Assembly (NCBI GenBank): GCA_015499995.1
Contig: JADNRV010000014.1
Span: 186,001 to 250,000, forward strand
DNA from: Flammula alnicola
Lineage: Eukaryota; Basidiomycota; Agaricomycetes; Agaricales; Strophariaceae
Length of the DNA stretch: 64,000 bases
Direction of reading: 5' to 3'
Shown here: positions 12,271 to 23,704 of the stretch, piece by piece
Layout of the letters: every line of letters starts with the position of its first letter
Position numbering within the stretch: position 1 is the stretch's first letter
The notes under the pieces: generated by a model
Told to the model about the DNA's origin: nothing
The model's database searches: none
What the model saw: only the letters and a program-made list of their open reading frames with translations
Position numbers and translations under genes: made by a program

Positions 12271-12525
12271 TTTTGTCCCATTGTTTGTTTGGTTTGGATG
12301 GTTACGTCTTCCTGTCAATCACCACCAAATAAAAGTTTGTACCCATTCAACTTGATTTCGAGTTTTGTCCCATTGTTTGTTTGGTTTGCATGGTTACGTC
12401 TTCCTATCAATCACCACCAAATAAAAGTTTGTACCCATTCAACTTGAATTCGAGTTTTGTCCCATTGTTTGTTTGGTTTGAATGGTTACGTCTCCTTGTC
12501 AATCATCACCAAATATAATTCTTGT
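12271..12525 (+). repeat. 92 bp tandem repeat, ~2.8 units
   Basis: Units start at 12271, 12363 and 12455, each with TTTTGTCCCATTGTTTG at its head. The first two complete units contain CACCACCAAATAAAAG, which includes an AATAAA poly(A)-type signal. The third is truncated and diverged. A TATATAAGG lies just upstream of unit 1. The mix of TATA box, poly(A) signals and internal tandem repeats would suit part of a solo LTR, but I could not find LTR ends. Confidence 0.8.
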
Positions 12526-13310
12526 TCAACTTGCGTTCTTGTCGATCACCTTATAACGTATTTTCGAATCTTGTACTTGTTTCAAATTCTAATTTATAAT
12601 ATCACTAGTGCACTGCAAAATTTTCAATAGCCACCTTGTGCAATAAAACCAAGGTGACTGCTCGAAAGCGGTACAGTTTCATACCTGTAGGCTTGGGTTT
12701 GTGTGCCTCCGAGTCCATGCAGTGGACCTTCAGCGTGTATTGACTGGTGAACCGCCGATCGCATCCGATGATAACGCACGGGAAGCGTCGGCGCTGAAGT
12801 TGAGGGTCAACAACAGCGGTCCGCATTGGCGAAGCCTCCCGCGAGGGCGAGCGTTTTACCTATGGGGTGTCCAAATTCGAACAAGAGGCAGCGGGAGAAT
12901 GCGACATAGATGACTGCGGCGAATGCAACTAGGGGTTGCCAAGTAGACGAGGAAGAAGGAAATTGGTGCGGTAAGGAGGTCGTGAAATTGAAGTTAAAGT
13001 AGAATATTCGTGTAGATTCAGCTGGGGAGAGAAGCCTGGGACGCTATGAGCGACGAGATCCAGTTAGTTGATAGAATATGAAGCTGTTTCTTTGTTCAGC
13101 TCAACCTAGCCCTTCCAAGAAGTGTAAAATCAGTGACGATGTAGGACGCTTTGAAATCATAATACCTTCGCCTGTCTTCTCTAAACATAGTTGTCTCTAT
13201 ACATAAGTAGTCTCTGAAATGGTGAGCTTTATCCTTATGACACTTAAGGCGTAACAAATGTGACTGATGCAGCAAGGCGCTGGAGACGCAGTCGACCTTT
13301 TATATCCAAA

Positions 13311-13650
13311 ATTCGGCCTGAAATCCGCACGGTTTCCGCCCTCAAATCCGCAGAAACGGACAGAGATTATCACGTGAATGTCCAAATTTTCTCTCCCTTG
13401 CGGGTGCTAAAACCAAAATTTCTGGTCCCCAGCATTCGTGCGTAGATAGGATTTCCCAAGATGTTGGTCCATTTGGCTAGTACACGGGCATGAATCTGAA
13501 AAAAATTTCAGCAGCCTGGAAACTTTGTCTGGCTGGCCTCAAATCCGCAAGAAAGTGGACAGAGCTAGGATTTTTGGCCTGTCAAATCCGCAAAAAATGG
13601 ACAGAGATTTGTCGAATTTTGGGCCTCAAATCCGCAAATTCGCGGACACC
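13311..13650 (+). repeat. Degenerate ~45 bp repeat (CAAATCCGCA)
   Basis: The core CTCAAATCCGCA, usually followed by GGACAGAG about 6-10 bases later and by TTTTGGCC, appears near 13348, 13538, 13582 and 13624, with a weaker copy near 13320. The last three form a tandem with a period of about 42-45 bases. No coding potential is evident; origin unknown. Confidence 0.65.
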
Positions 13651-14001
13651 AACTGGTGGGAGCTTCCCGGGTCCTGTGAGCGGTTGCCGCCGTGCACCAA
13701 GAACGCTCAAGAACGGCGTTGTTTCCAAAACTATGTTCTTAGTCTTTCCACTGTTAATTTATTTCCGTTCTTCCGCGCTGAGACTTAGAAAATATTTAGA
13801 GTAGGCCTGAATAGATACATTTATTCTCTGGAGCGCGCCTACCCAGGCCTTTAGTAACGGCGGGCCGGGCTCGTTCTGGCGAGATGCAGAGCCATCGGCG
13901 TTTGCCGCCGTGCTTTGAGGAACTCACGACTACCCTTTGCCGTAGTCAGCTTTCATTCTCAATTCTCAATTCCCACAGATCGTGTGCTCTATACTACCAC
14001 G

Positions 14002-15008
14002 ATGAGCTGGCGAGCGCTGCCACTCGATGTTTTTCATTTGATATTCGACGTGCTTGCTACCGAAAGCTTTACCGCTCTCCTTGAGGGCAATCCGAAAATC
14101 GCCACATACGTCAAAACGCTCAATCTTTGTATTCAGGAATATTACTTGGAGGAAGGCTCAGACCTCCCACATACCCTGGACCAACTTCACAATATCAAAT
14201 CCTTTTCTTTATCCACAACCAAGGAACCTTACTGGAAAGCAATTTCTCAGCCCTTGTTATCTTCTCTCGAACGCATCATCCAATCCTCAAATCTAATACA
14301 ATTCGACGTTGCATACACATTTTTCTACGACCTCGCGATCTACTTCGGCAATGACGTTGATCAAGTCTAAGCTTCCCAATGGCCTGCCTGTATTCGATTT
14401 CAGCAACCTTTCATATCTTTCTTTTGGAATATGGGAAGATGGTGATGCAGAGCCTGCAGCAATACTTCTGGAATCTACATTGAAATTAAAAACTTTAAAA
14501 TGCCACGGTATGTTTATATTTTTATGTTCCTAATTATTAGATGACCCCTGATCACCTTGTTATATTTCTCAGTTTCGTTTTCCACCATCCTAACGGGATC
14601 CCTATTTAAATCTATTCATCCATCGTCCAAGCGCACCATTCAAGAACTCATACTAAGTTTCCAGGTCATAAGCGACGACGAAGACCCATATCGCGGAGTT
14701 TGCGATGAACTGAAGTCCCTGGCATCTACCAGTCCTATCGAGAATGTGGAAATAAAACCCCCGATTATACCTGCGCCACAACAAGGGAATGTTGGGACAA
14801 ACTCGACGGAGTACTGACCATCTCGAATTTTCCTTCGCTCCGCCAGGTCACTACTCATGTGACCATTGGCCGCTTTCGGACAGTCAATGACATCCTAAAG
14901 AACAAGCTTCTAGACATGGCAGAGGTATCATTTAGTGGGCTAAAAGGCTGCCTTGGGGCTCGATTTCAGTTTTTCGTAACTTACAAAGACATTTGGCAAG
15001 ATATTTGA
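14002..15008 (+). pseudogene. Decayed second copy of the F-box gene
   Basis: Nearly identical to 10062-11437 in long blocks. Three changes break it. A 135-base (45-codon) in-frame deletion corresponding to 10224-10358 removes the second half of the F-box. A deletion of about 129 bases with a 4-base insertion, near 14314, shifts the frame so it stops at 14370. A further indel near 14750 breaks the second exon. The intron at about 14506-14572 is still recognisable. The 5' end up to about 14010 is unrelated to that of the first copy, so the duplication breakpoint lies there. The matching segment continues past the stop to about 15195. Confidence 0.9.
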
Positions 15009-16721
15009 ACTCGTTAATTTCTGCATCTGCATATGTATGCGCACACACTATTTTCCAATCGTGATGTCAGTCGCTGACCTCGTAAGGAATCCACGCTCAC
15101 AAGCGTCTGAGCCTCTTGTGGGCAAGAGCGTCGGATTTCGATATGCATACATATCGCTTGCTAGTGCCTCGCCATCCTCAAGACTGAGCAAGAAGGTATC
15201 CCAAAGGAGAAACTTCGTAAACTAGCTGACGCATGAAGATAGCTCAGATAGCTCTCGTACACCATTAATGTTCCGCGAAATAGAGAGCGTTAACCTGGGT
15301 AGATGAAGGTGGCATGCTTATCGACTTCAAGTTCGGAAATCTTCAATCTCAGGCTCTACTATGTATATGTGATTGAAACACATATTTGCCAAGACCGGAA
15401 TTACTCCGTACCTCCAATCCCCTTCGCGGACTCAGACGTCCTTCTATTCTTGCAGTTGAAGGTGCGAAGAACTATCGTCAAGTGCCATTGGTTCGGTGGG
15501 CTAGTTACATGAATATGGTCATTTCATAGGTCGTTCGCAGTGGTAATTGATACCCGGTACCGCTTGTTTTTACTTGTTTAGCGCCCCGTCTCCCAGGGCC
15601 TTTTGTTTCTCTCATGATACTTAGGTTGCATCTTACCGTTTGTAAATTGTCAGTTCCAATTGGAAGTAAACTGATCACTCGTCGCTTGACAATGATTTCC
15701 TTCTCACCGCCGTCAAATCCTATCAAACTTTGGGCCTTGGCAACCTCGCTGCAACTTTAAACTTGACGTACTCAAAACCTGACCTTTCAGATTCTTGGGC
15801 CCAGATACGATTTGAAGTCGAAACCGGCCGATTTCAATGGGAAGGAAGCCTTGTTGCGTACTTTCTTTCATCTCTCTATCCGATCTCTCCGTTGATTCGC
15901 TATACACAGACACTCTGAGGACAGGTAGTGACGCGTAATATCTGCCGCAGCAGTTCTTGAATCTTATGCTCTTACGGAAACTACCTTGCGAAGGTATGTC
16001 ACATCTCTAGACCACTGTAGTCAGATAGAGGACAGGTGACAAGAGATAGAAGATAGCCTTGGGCCAAGTTCGATGGATTTGGCAAGAATTCGAAGACGGG
16101 GCTTGGTTTCTGGGTTTCTGGCGTATCACAACCCTGTGGCAACACTCTCGACACCCCAAGGTACGATTTTCTCAAGACCTCGATGCACTCCAGTTTCAAT
16201 ACCGTATGATTCTGGCTAACTTTTGCGACATAGTGGGATCAATACACTGTGACGACCGACATCCTGGAGGTTGGCATGTCCCATATCGAATGTGTGTATG
16301 CTTCAGCCGGTCCTAACCATGATTGCGCACTACGGGTCATCTTATTACCCATTTGCGGCACCGTCGAACCCGCAATACGGGACAGACATAAATGGCATCG
16401 GTTTCAATATCTTCTGTCCCCGACGTCTTAGGATTTTAGACGTTGATATGGTGATTAGTGGTCGACGTCCGGCCAACGTTCAACTATGTCGGTATAGGCT
16501 ACTCTACGGACTGTATATGGGTTTTGCAGCGACCATGCCGAGTATGACCCTGGGTTTCGGACAGACACCGATCATCCCATTCCATGTATTTATTGGCCGA
16601 TCGTACATTTGCTGAGCACTTCTTCGCCTCTTATCTCATTAGATTTCGCCCTTCAGTCAGTGAGTCCCCCTCCAATTTATATGTTGCACAACAGCATTGA
16701 TCCCCGGACCCTGGTAGGAAC
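15009..16721. other. Intergenic, no recognised gene
   Basis: The first ~190 bases duplicate 11585-11785. The rest has only short open frames without recognisable domains or splice structure. The last few hundred bases are the likely promoter of the gene at 16722. Confidence 0.5.
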
Positions 16722-17795
16722 ATGGCACCAGTCTCGCCGAATGAACAGCACTCCTGCCCCTTTGGCCCTGTCTGTTCCGTAAAACCGACGCCCGTAAAAC
16801 CAGCATTCGTAAAACCATCATTCGTTAACCCAGCGCCCATTAATCCAGACACCCATAAATCGATGAACAAGAGCGATGGTTCAAATGGCCAGAACGGCGA
16901 TTCCAATGGCCAGAACGGCGGTTCCAATGGCCAGAGCGGTGGTTCCAATGACCAGAGCGGCGGTTCCAATGGACAGAGCGACAGTTCTAATGAACAGCCA
17001 GTCGTCGTGATCACAAAAGGAGTCACTGCTACGAATACGCTTGAGCCCAGTTCAACGTCTGTTGCATCATCCGCCACTACAGGCGCCTATACCACATCAA
17101 GTTCGACACCTTTACCCCTTTCGACTGCGTTACCGGCTTCAATCTCCGATGCCATACCTTCAAGTCCTTCTCAGTATTCTACTGGGACAACAACCTCCCT
17201 CCCTACAGGAATGCGCAAGCCGCTCCCGTTGGGATACATTGTTGCAATAATTATGGGGTGTCTCTTTTTCATAACTCTCTGCCTCGTCATCTATGTTAGG
17301 AGACCGAGGTTTCCTATCTTTGGCCCTTTTTCAACGAAAAAGTACCCACCACCGCCACCAACGATCAGCTCTTTCGAACCAAAGGAATACTCAGGCAGCA
17401 TTTTTTACTCTCGCGCGCAATCATTGCACTCAATGGTTACGCTTCCCAGCTTTCGCCTAGCGACGTCCGATAACTCAACTTCGGCCCCCTCACGCTCTCG
17501 CCCTACAAACGAAATCATGGCGCCCAGCCCATTTTCGTATGAAGATTTCCTGCCAGCTTCTTCCAGATATCCTCGTACAAGGGCGTCGATATCTTCCTGG
17601 AGGAGTTTTCCATGGCTTTCGAGGCCGTCGAGCGGAATGAAAGTCTCTAGGATCCAGAGCCTCTCAGTGCTCGACGAATACCCTTTCGAGCATGATGCAC
17701 CTGCGCCCTTATCCCCAAAGTCAGTTGATTGGCCGCCAACTGTGAAGACTTCGGCTAGTTTCCCTCAAAGTGTACATGATGTGACAGTGGAATAG
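16722..17795 (+). CDS. Single-pass membrane protein with Asn/Gly-rich repeats
   Basis: Uninterrupted frame of 357 residues; I do not recognise a named family. Residues 21-42 hold KPxFV-type repeats (KPAFVKPSFV). Residues 53-91 hold about five copies of GSNGQ(N/S)G. A Ser/Thr-rich stalk follows, then one transmembrane helix at about 171-192 (GYIVAIIMGCLFFITLCLVIYV) and a basic RRPRF stop. The cytosolic tail is Ser/Pro-rich and looks disordered. There is no clear N-terminal signal peptide, so either an upstream exon was missed or the helix serves as signal anchor. The layout resembles the SH3 membrane proteins in this window but lacks the SH3 domain. It faces the gene at 18374-19573, with their 3' ends toward each other. 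Confidence 0.7.
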   Translation: MAPVSPNEQHSCPFGPVCSVKPTPVKPAFVKPSFVNPAPINPDTHKSMNKSDGSNGQNGDSNGQNGGSNGQSGGSNDQSGGSNGQSDSSNEQPVVVITKGVTATNTLEPSSTSVASSATTGAYTTSSSTPLPLSTALPASISDAIPSSPSQYSTGTTTSLPTGMRKPLPLGYIVAIIMGCLFFITLCLVIYVRRPRFPIFGPFSTKKYPPPPPTISSFEPKEYSGSIFYSRAQSLHSMVTLPSFRLATSDNSTSAPSRSRPTNEIMAPSPFSYEDFLPASSRYPRTRASISSWRSFPWLSRPSSGMKVSRIQSLSVLDEYPFEHDAPAPLSPKSVDWPPTVKTSASFPQSVHDVTVE

Positions 17796-18373
17796 GTATG
17801 TGATTCGTTTCCTCTGGTTTGCTGTGCTAGCCGGTGAATTGATGATAAATACGCTTTCCAAAGACCTGTTTTCAGTAACTTCGTTACTTCCATGCATCGA
17901 GAATAAGAAGAATAAATAATTTGCTACAAAGACGCCCATTGTAATGTTGTACTAGTCGCTGAAACTTTGTATCATCAATGACCCGTTGCACTACATGGCG
18001 CAATCCCCTCAGCTTATTCCCGTCTTTCAACTTCTCTCATGCTTTTCTGCTCGCACAGTTCAACAGACTCCGAGCTCGCGGCTGAGTACAACTACTTACA
18101 GTTGCCTTTAACGTAGGGCTTTCGGTGAGCTGATCGAGTGCAACACTCGATCAACGACGCCCCGTACAAATACAAGCACCAGTCAACTCGAGTTTGAGCG
18201 AGAATTACAAAGCCATCCCTGAGGTATGCAAAGCTACCGTCTTAAGCACGACACAGTGAAACCTTGGCCTACGTAGAACTCGGGATATGGTATTAAGAAA
18301 TCGAACAGACTCTGAGAATGAAATATCATTTAACATCCAGGAACTATTGTCAGGAAGTATTACTACTACTCTG
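17796..18373. other. Spacer between convergent genes
   Basis: Contains the 3' regions of both neighbours and a perfect small hairpin at 18131-18153. No gene recognised. Confidence 0.6.
18131..18153. repeat. Perfect 10-bp inverted repeat
   Basis: TGATCGAGTG, loop CAA, CACTCGATCA: both arms match exactly. It lies between two convergent genes, about 220 bases past the stop of the minus-strand one. It could be a 3' end structure or a chance palindrome. Confidence 0.5.
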
Positions 18374-19573
18374 CTAATACCGATTTGATCGCGCATTGCG
18401 CCGACAAAGAAAGAATACTGCAAGACTGGCGAGGGCCAGCATGGAGGTGTTGTTTGATTGATATGTGGTGCTAGCAGCAGAAGTCTGCATCACGCCAGGC
18501 GCCAAAGACGTAGAGGATGAAGTACCCGACAGAGTTAACGTTGTAAACGACGTCGGTGTGAACGGAAGAACACCAGAAGAAGAGGCGACCGGTCCAGGGA
18601 GAGTGGAAGACGAGACCGGAGCTGGAGATGAGGCCGATGTGCCATTCTGAACTACCAGGAATTCGAACGTTAACGGTGTTGTTGCATTTGTCCCTAAGTA
18701 CTCGACCTCGAGCGTATGCGGACCAGCAGGAAGTTTTGCGGTCTCGAAGAGAACCTGGTTGTAGCGCACGCCGGTGGGTTTGGTGGTCAAAGATGAAGCA
18801 TTGATGATTGCGTCGAAAGGGATGGGTGTTTGGCCGTCGATGGCGTAGGTCGCCGTGTGTGAACTTGAGTCGAAAGGGAGGCTCGGATCGTAAAATCCAT
18901 AATAGATGAGGGAGACACCTAGGAAAATAACTACGTTAGATAAGGCTATCGAAAGAGATGAAGGTGGTATCACGCACCAGTGAAGTTGAAAGAAAGTTTC
19001 GAGCTTGTTTGCGTCGTCTCAAAGCCCGGTGAGAACTGCTTCCATCCTGAATCAAATTGCAATCCCGAATCCGTTGAATCGATGGAAATCGCCGCTTGGT
19101 CCAACGCAACGCTCGGAGATGGAAGATATTTGACGTAGTCGAACCAAAAGGTTTCCTGATTTGATACTGTCGCATTCACAGTTATAACGTGCGGTCCGTC
19201 TGCCAGTCCATCCTTCTCGCAAAGGAGGAGGTTGTTTACTGGAACACTATATGTGACGCTCGGGAAGATCTGATTGTCCACAGAACATTGCCACGAGACT
19301 CCGGTAGGGTTGACAAACTGGTTGGTCCCCGTAATAAGCACTCGGGTACCTGCGTTATTCGACCGCTTGAGTTTCGAATAAAATAATAGATATGGGCCAG
19401 AACATACCTGTGAATGCGTATGTCAAGCTCGCAGTGGAATTCGTTCCATGCAAGGTACTCAGGTAAGGAGCACCAAAATTCCCCAGGTTGTCTAGCGTCC
19501 CTCGATCTGCGAACCATGCCCCATTGTAGAAAATTCCACTGTCGGCATCATCGACAACTACCCATCGCGACAT
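18374..19573 (-). CDS. Two-domain beta-sandwich-like membrane protein, copy A
   Basis: Member of a basidiomycete family of surface proteins with no known function, paralogous to 26315-27866 and 31134-32537. Exons 19573-19408, 19349-18978 and 18918-18374 give 360 residues. Domain 1 starts at the N-terminus with VVDDADSGIFYNGAW, then ASLTYAFTG, WQCSVD and LADGPHVITVNATV, ending FWFDYVKYLPS. Domain 2 starts at GVSLIYYGFYD and contains NQVLFETAKLPAGPHTLEV and YLG. A Ser/Thr-rich stalk follows, then a C-terminal hydrophobic helix (SMLALASLAVFFLC) with a very short basic tail. The tail is far shorter than in copies B and C, so this copy may be tail-anchored or GPI-like. The fold is inferred from resemblance to galactose-binding-like jelly-roll modules. 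There is no clear signal peptide. Exons 1 and 2 are exactly as long (166 and 372 nt) as in copy B. Confidence 0.8.
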
Positions 19574-21843
19574 TTTTGTTTGTTCTTCGACTTCTGAAGA
19601 GATAATCCGTCAAGGGCGCCCAGTTCGCGTCTCTTCAGCTGGTAGATGAAATACCGTGGTTGTGGTTGGATTGGGAAAGAAAAGATTCACTGTGAAGTTG
19701 CAAAGTTGACTTGGTAGAAATACGGGCCTGAGCCCCATGGCAACGAACTCTCGTCAGTTCATCAGCCCTTCTCAACTTTCAAGGAACAAAAACAGTGGTT
19801 TGATGACATGGCTAGTAGCCAGTGGGCTTCACGGACACCCCGTCGAGTTTTATTAATATCTGGGCATCAAAACTATGTTCTGAACGATCAATGCACTGCA
19901 TGTACAGCACTCACCGAATGGATTGGATCCGGACCAGTCATAATCTGATGCTGTATTAGCGCCATAATACGATATGTCTGAGCACAACGAAATTCATTTC
20001 CACTCGGGTACGACGATATCGATCTTGGAATGGGCACTGCGTTTACTAGGTCCCAGGAAGTTTTCTTTGAGAGGCATCCCGAAAAAGGGTGGCAAGGCGG
20101 CCAGGTAATGGAAAATGGGGCATTCTCGAGGAGATTTCAGAACTATGGCCATGGCACATTAAAATGCCCAACGGGTAACGGTTTACGGGTTAGGGACGTT
20201 AATCATGGAGTCGTTTGTTCGAGTAGAATCACGTTCCTACCGGACCGATTCGGAGGTGGCTGTACAGGCATACGCGACAGTGTTGCAACTTGCGACCAAG
20301 GTTGCGACAAATAGCCGACAATTACCGTGCACAACTGCTCCGAGCGCTAAAGGCAGTGTATTTAAACAACCTGAAAGCCTCTAAAAGCGCTTGGTTTCGG
20401 CAACGACTATCACGCAAGCTCTGTGTAAAATGGCGATTATATCTTCCTGGAATTCGCGTTGCTCAACGGCCAACCTGATGAAAAATGAGCACTCCATTTT
20501 CAGTGTATTAATTGACAACGACATTTTCGATATGCTGAAGACCGCTTCACATGGAAAACGGACACGAGCGGATGGAGCGAGGCATGACGGCACCTGGATA
20601 GCGTTCGCAGAAGACGACCTGGCATAGTCTGCTCGCTCTCGATAGAAACGCGGAGTCTGTTGTATAAAAGATTGAGGCCTTCCTTCCGACACGCTTCTTG
20701 GAGAACGTAGTCGGTGGTCAAGCGAGTAAGTCATCCTATAAGAATCCAACTATGTACCGTTGTATGGTTAAACTAAGCAGCTCTAAACCCGAATAGTTCT
20801 ACACACCTCTAATGCTTTGATCCGTGCACACTTTACGTCGCAGACTAATTTCAGAGCAATACATACGTTAACGTTGTGCATCACTTAAACGCCTCATGAC
20901 ATTATCGATAGCGTGTGCGAACACCGAGTTCAGAAGCTTCATTCCGAGGCGTACAGTGATCCCAACGATAATCGGAGAGTGCGTTAATTTTGGGACGTTC
21001 AAGGTTACCAGAAGCCAGCTGCCGTCTTCTAGCGCCACCGTGAGGTGAGGTCGAGAACGCACGAAAATCTTCGGATAAGGACGTTGGCTGGCGACCAGGG
21101 GATAATTTAGGGCATGCGCAGCGCGGAAGATATGACAACGCATGCATAAGATTTTATAATTATAGGGGACGAATTTTTTGATCACACGTGCCTCGATTTC
21201 GCCATCCAGGGTGTGAGGGCCGTGCGCCGTGTTCGCGACAAAAAATTGCAAAGCCGGGAACGTTCTTGAGGTTGGAATATTCAAGCTTTATTCAAGTCCG
21301 AAGCTCCGAAGCATGTAACGTTGACAAAACCGTTCCGTCGGGTATAAATAAAAACCTGTGGCCACCCTGTGGAGGCATTGATATTCCTGACATGTTGACA
21401 GCCGAGCTGCTTCTGATATCACGAACAAGTTCCCATGATATCACTCGAGAGGCGTTGGACTGTTTTTGAGAGGATTTTTCTGTGGTACATAGCGATGATA
21501 AGGTCGTTTGTTGAATGAAGAAGGAAGACTTGAGTACAATATCCACTGGACGAGTTATCGGAGGGTGTGTGAATAGGGCGGCTAACTATATGGGTTAGAG
21601 GGACGATCAGAGTCGTGGGAAGCGCAAAGGGCAACAATTCCCTTTTTCCATATTTGCCGCAAAAGTGGGTCAATATTTGTTTGATTTCCTGTCCGTCCTA
21701 GTTTTCTGCCACCGACGACGACGACGACGAGCCGACGAAGACACTGAGCTCTTCAACGACGACGATAGAGACGACGACCACGGCGGAGCCCAACCTCGGT
21801 CTGCAAGTCCTTTTAAATCTCTTTTGTCTTAAAACTCCTGAGC
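19574..21843. other. Intergenic, no recognised gene
   Basis: 2.3 kb with short open frames only. A (GAC)n-like tract near 21713-21780 precedes the transporter gene, probably in its 5' untranslated region. Nothing else recognised. Confidence 0.5.
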
Positions 21844-23704
21844 ATGGCCTACACCCCCACAGTTTCAGCTGCTGTCCATCCTGCTTCCCCCGAAATGCAC
21901 CAACGTCCCCTGCCCAGCGTCCGCTCCTCGTCCTCTCTCACAGCGAGCATCATATCGAGTCGAGTACCAACACCAAGACAATCGCCGCTCCTCCCCCCAG
22001 CGTCCTTCGGCTACCCCATGGACAAATATGACACACAAGTGCAGCAGCAGCAGCAACAACAACAGCTGCAACAGCCGACTATATGCGGTTTGCCTCTGAA
22101 ATACGTATCGTGAGTGCTCTGGAGTGCCAGCAAGGAGTTTGTCATTGACACAACGTAGATTGGTCACCCTCGCCGTCCAAAACGCCGCGCTGTCTATCGT
22201 GATGCACTATTCTCGCGTGTCAATACCCCCCGCGTTGGCGTACTCTCCAGCCTCAGCCGTTCTTCTCAACGAACTCCTCAAGGGCTCTATATCTTTTGTC
22301 ATTGCCCTCTTCCGCTCGCCTGTCCTCCATCAACATCCCCTGACACGGCGTAAACCCATCAACACCCCCTTTCTCTGGTGGACCGCCTTTGCCGACCTAT
22401 GCGGTGAAATTTTCAGCCCGGATTGCTGGAAGCTCTCCATCCCTGCCATCCTCTACGTCGTCCAAAACTCGCTCCAGTTCGTGGCCATCTCCAACCTGCC
22501 CGTCGCCTCCTTCCAGGTTACGTATCAGATGAAAATACTCACCACCGCGGCCTTCTCCGTCGCGCTTCTCCGGAAGAAATTGACGAGCGTGAAATGGCTC
22601 TCGCTCTTCTTCCTCGCGATAGGAGTCGGCATCGTGCAGATTCAGAACTCGGCGGGGACGGGTCATACGATGAGCAAGCCATCGTCAACGGCGGTGGGAA
22701 GTGCGCACGAGTTTCATGTACATGTGATGAACCCTCTCAAAGGCTTCGGCGCGGTGACCGCTGCATGTTTCACTTCAGGCCTGGCGGGGGTGTACTTTGA
22801 GATGGTGCTGAAAGGGTCCAAGGCCGACCTGTGGGTGCGGAACGTCCAGCTGTCCTTGTTCTCGCTCATCCCCGCCCTCCTGCCCATCCTGTGGGCTGCG
22901 CCGCCGCCAAACTCGCAAGGTTTCTTCCTGGACCTCTTCCGCAACTTTGGAGGATGGGCATGGGCGACGGTCGCGATTCAGGTGTTTGGCGGCCTCGTGA
23001 CGGCGATTGTCATTAAATACTCTGACAACATCCTGAAGGGGTTTGCGACTTCGCTATCTATCGTTTTATCCTTCCTCGCGTCGGTGGCGCTGTTCGATTT
23101 CCATATTACGCCCTCGTTCATTATCGGAGCTTCGACAGTGCTCGGCGCGACGTGGATGTACAACCAGCCTACGCCGCCGTCTGCGACTTTACCGTCTGCC
23201 AATTCGTCACCCATCAGCAAGGAGCCGCCGTTCTCGATCGTGTTGAACGATGCCTCTCCTGCATCATCTGGCAAATCGTCGCCCTCGCCCTCACCATCCT
23301 ACCCACACTTTCCAGGCACACCCCTGACCTCAGATTCGGCTGCAGCACTGGGCCTGGGTTCTTTCATGCGCCGAAAATCGGGTGGTTTTGGAGGCGCAGG
23401 GAGTAGTCGGAATAGCAGCACAGCAAGCTTGAGTGGGCTGCTAGGTGGGAATGGAGGTCCTTCAGGAGGTCGGGGTGAACTTGGGTTGGCGGAGAGTGGT
23501 GAACTGGTCCATGGGCAAGGAGTAGAGGGCGCGAACGATACGCTTGATACACAGCGGTACCATGAGGCGCCGTATGGCAGTCCCTTTTCGTCCAAGCCGC
23601 CTTCGAGGCTGCCGTCGAGAGCCCCGAGTCCCAGTCCGCGAGGACTGGGTTCATTCAGCAAGCCGAGCTCTGATAGAATTGGCAGCAATGGGTCGGCGTC
23701 GTGA
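21844..23704 (+). CDS. UDP-galactose-type nucleotide-sugar transporter (SLC35A)
   Basis: Golgi antiporter expected to import UDP-galactose, or a related UDP-sugar, in exchange for UMP. Two exons (21844-22109 and 22159-23704, intron 49 nt) give 603 residues. The Nuc_sug_transp core begins with TLAVQNAALSIVMHYSR and contains KGSISFVIALF, YVVQNSLQFVAISNLP, the signature FQVTYQMKILTTAAFSV, then GLAGVYFEMVLK and IVIKYSDNILKGFATSLSIVLS; all are standard family blocks spread over about ten helices. The N-terminus carries an unusual ~85-residue Ser/Pro-rich leader with a polyglutamine run (CAG/CAA repeats). The C-terminus has a ~170-residue Ser/Gly/Pro-rich tail. Both extensions make it much longer than the usual ~350-400 residues. 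Confidence 0.92.

Larger units (their letters stand above)
11438..14001. other. Repeat-rich spacer between F-box copies
   Basis: No convincing gene. Contains a stretch (about 11585-11785) that is also found after the second F-box copy (about 15000-15195), the right copy of the ~290 bp repeat, a GC-rich hairpin, a 92 bp tandem repeat and a ~45 bp degenerate repeat, each listed separately. Confidence 0.6.
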
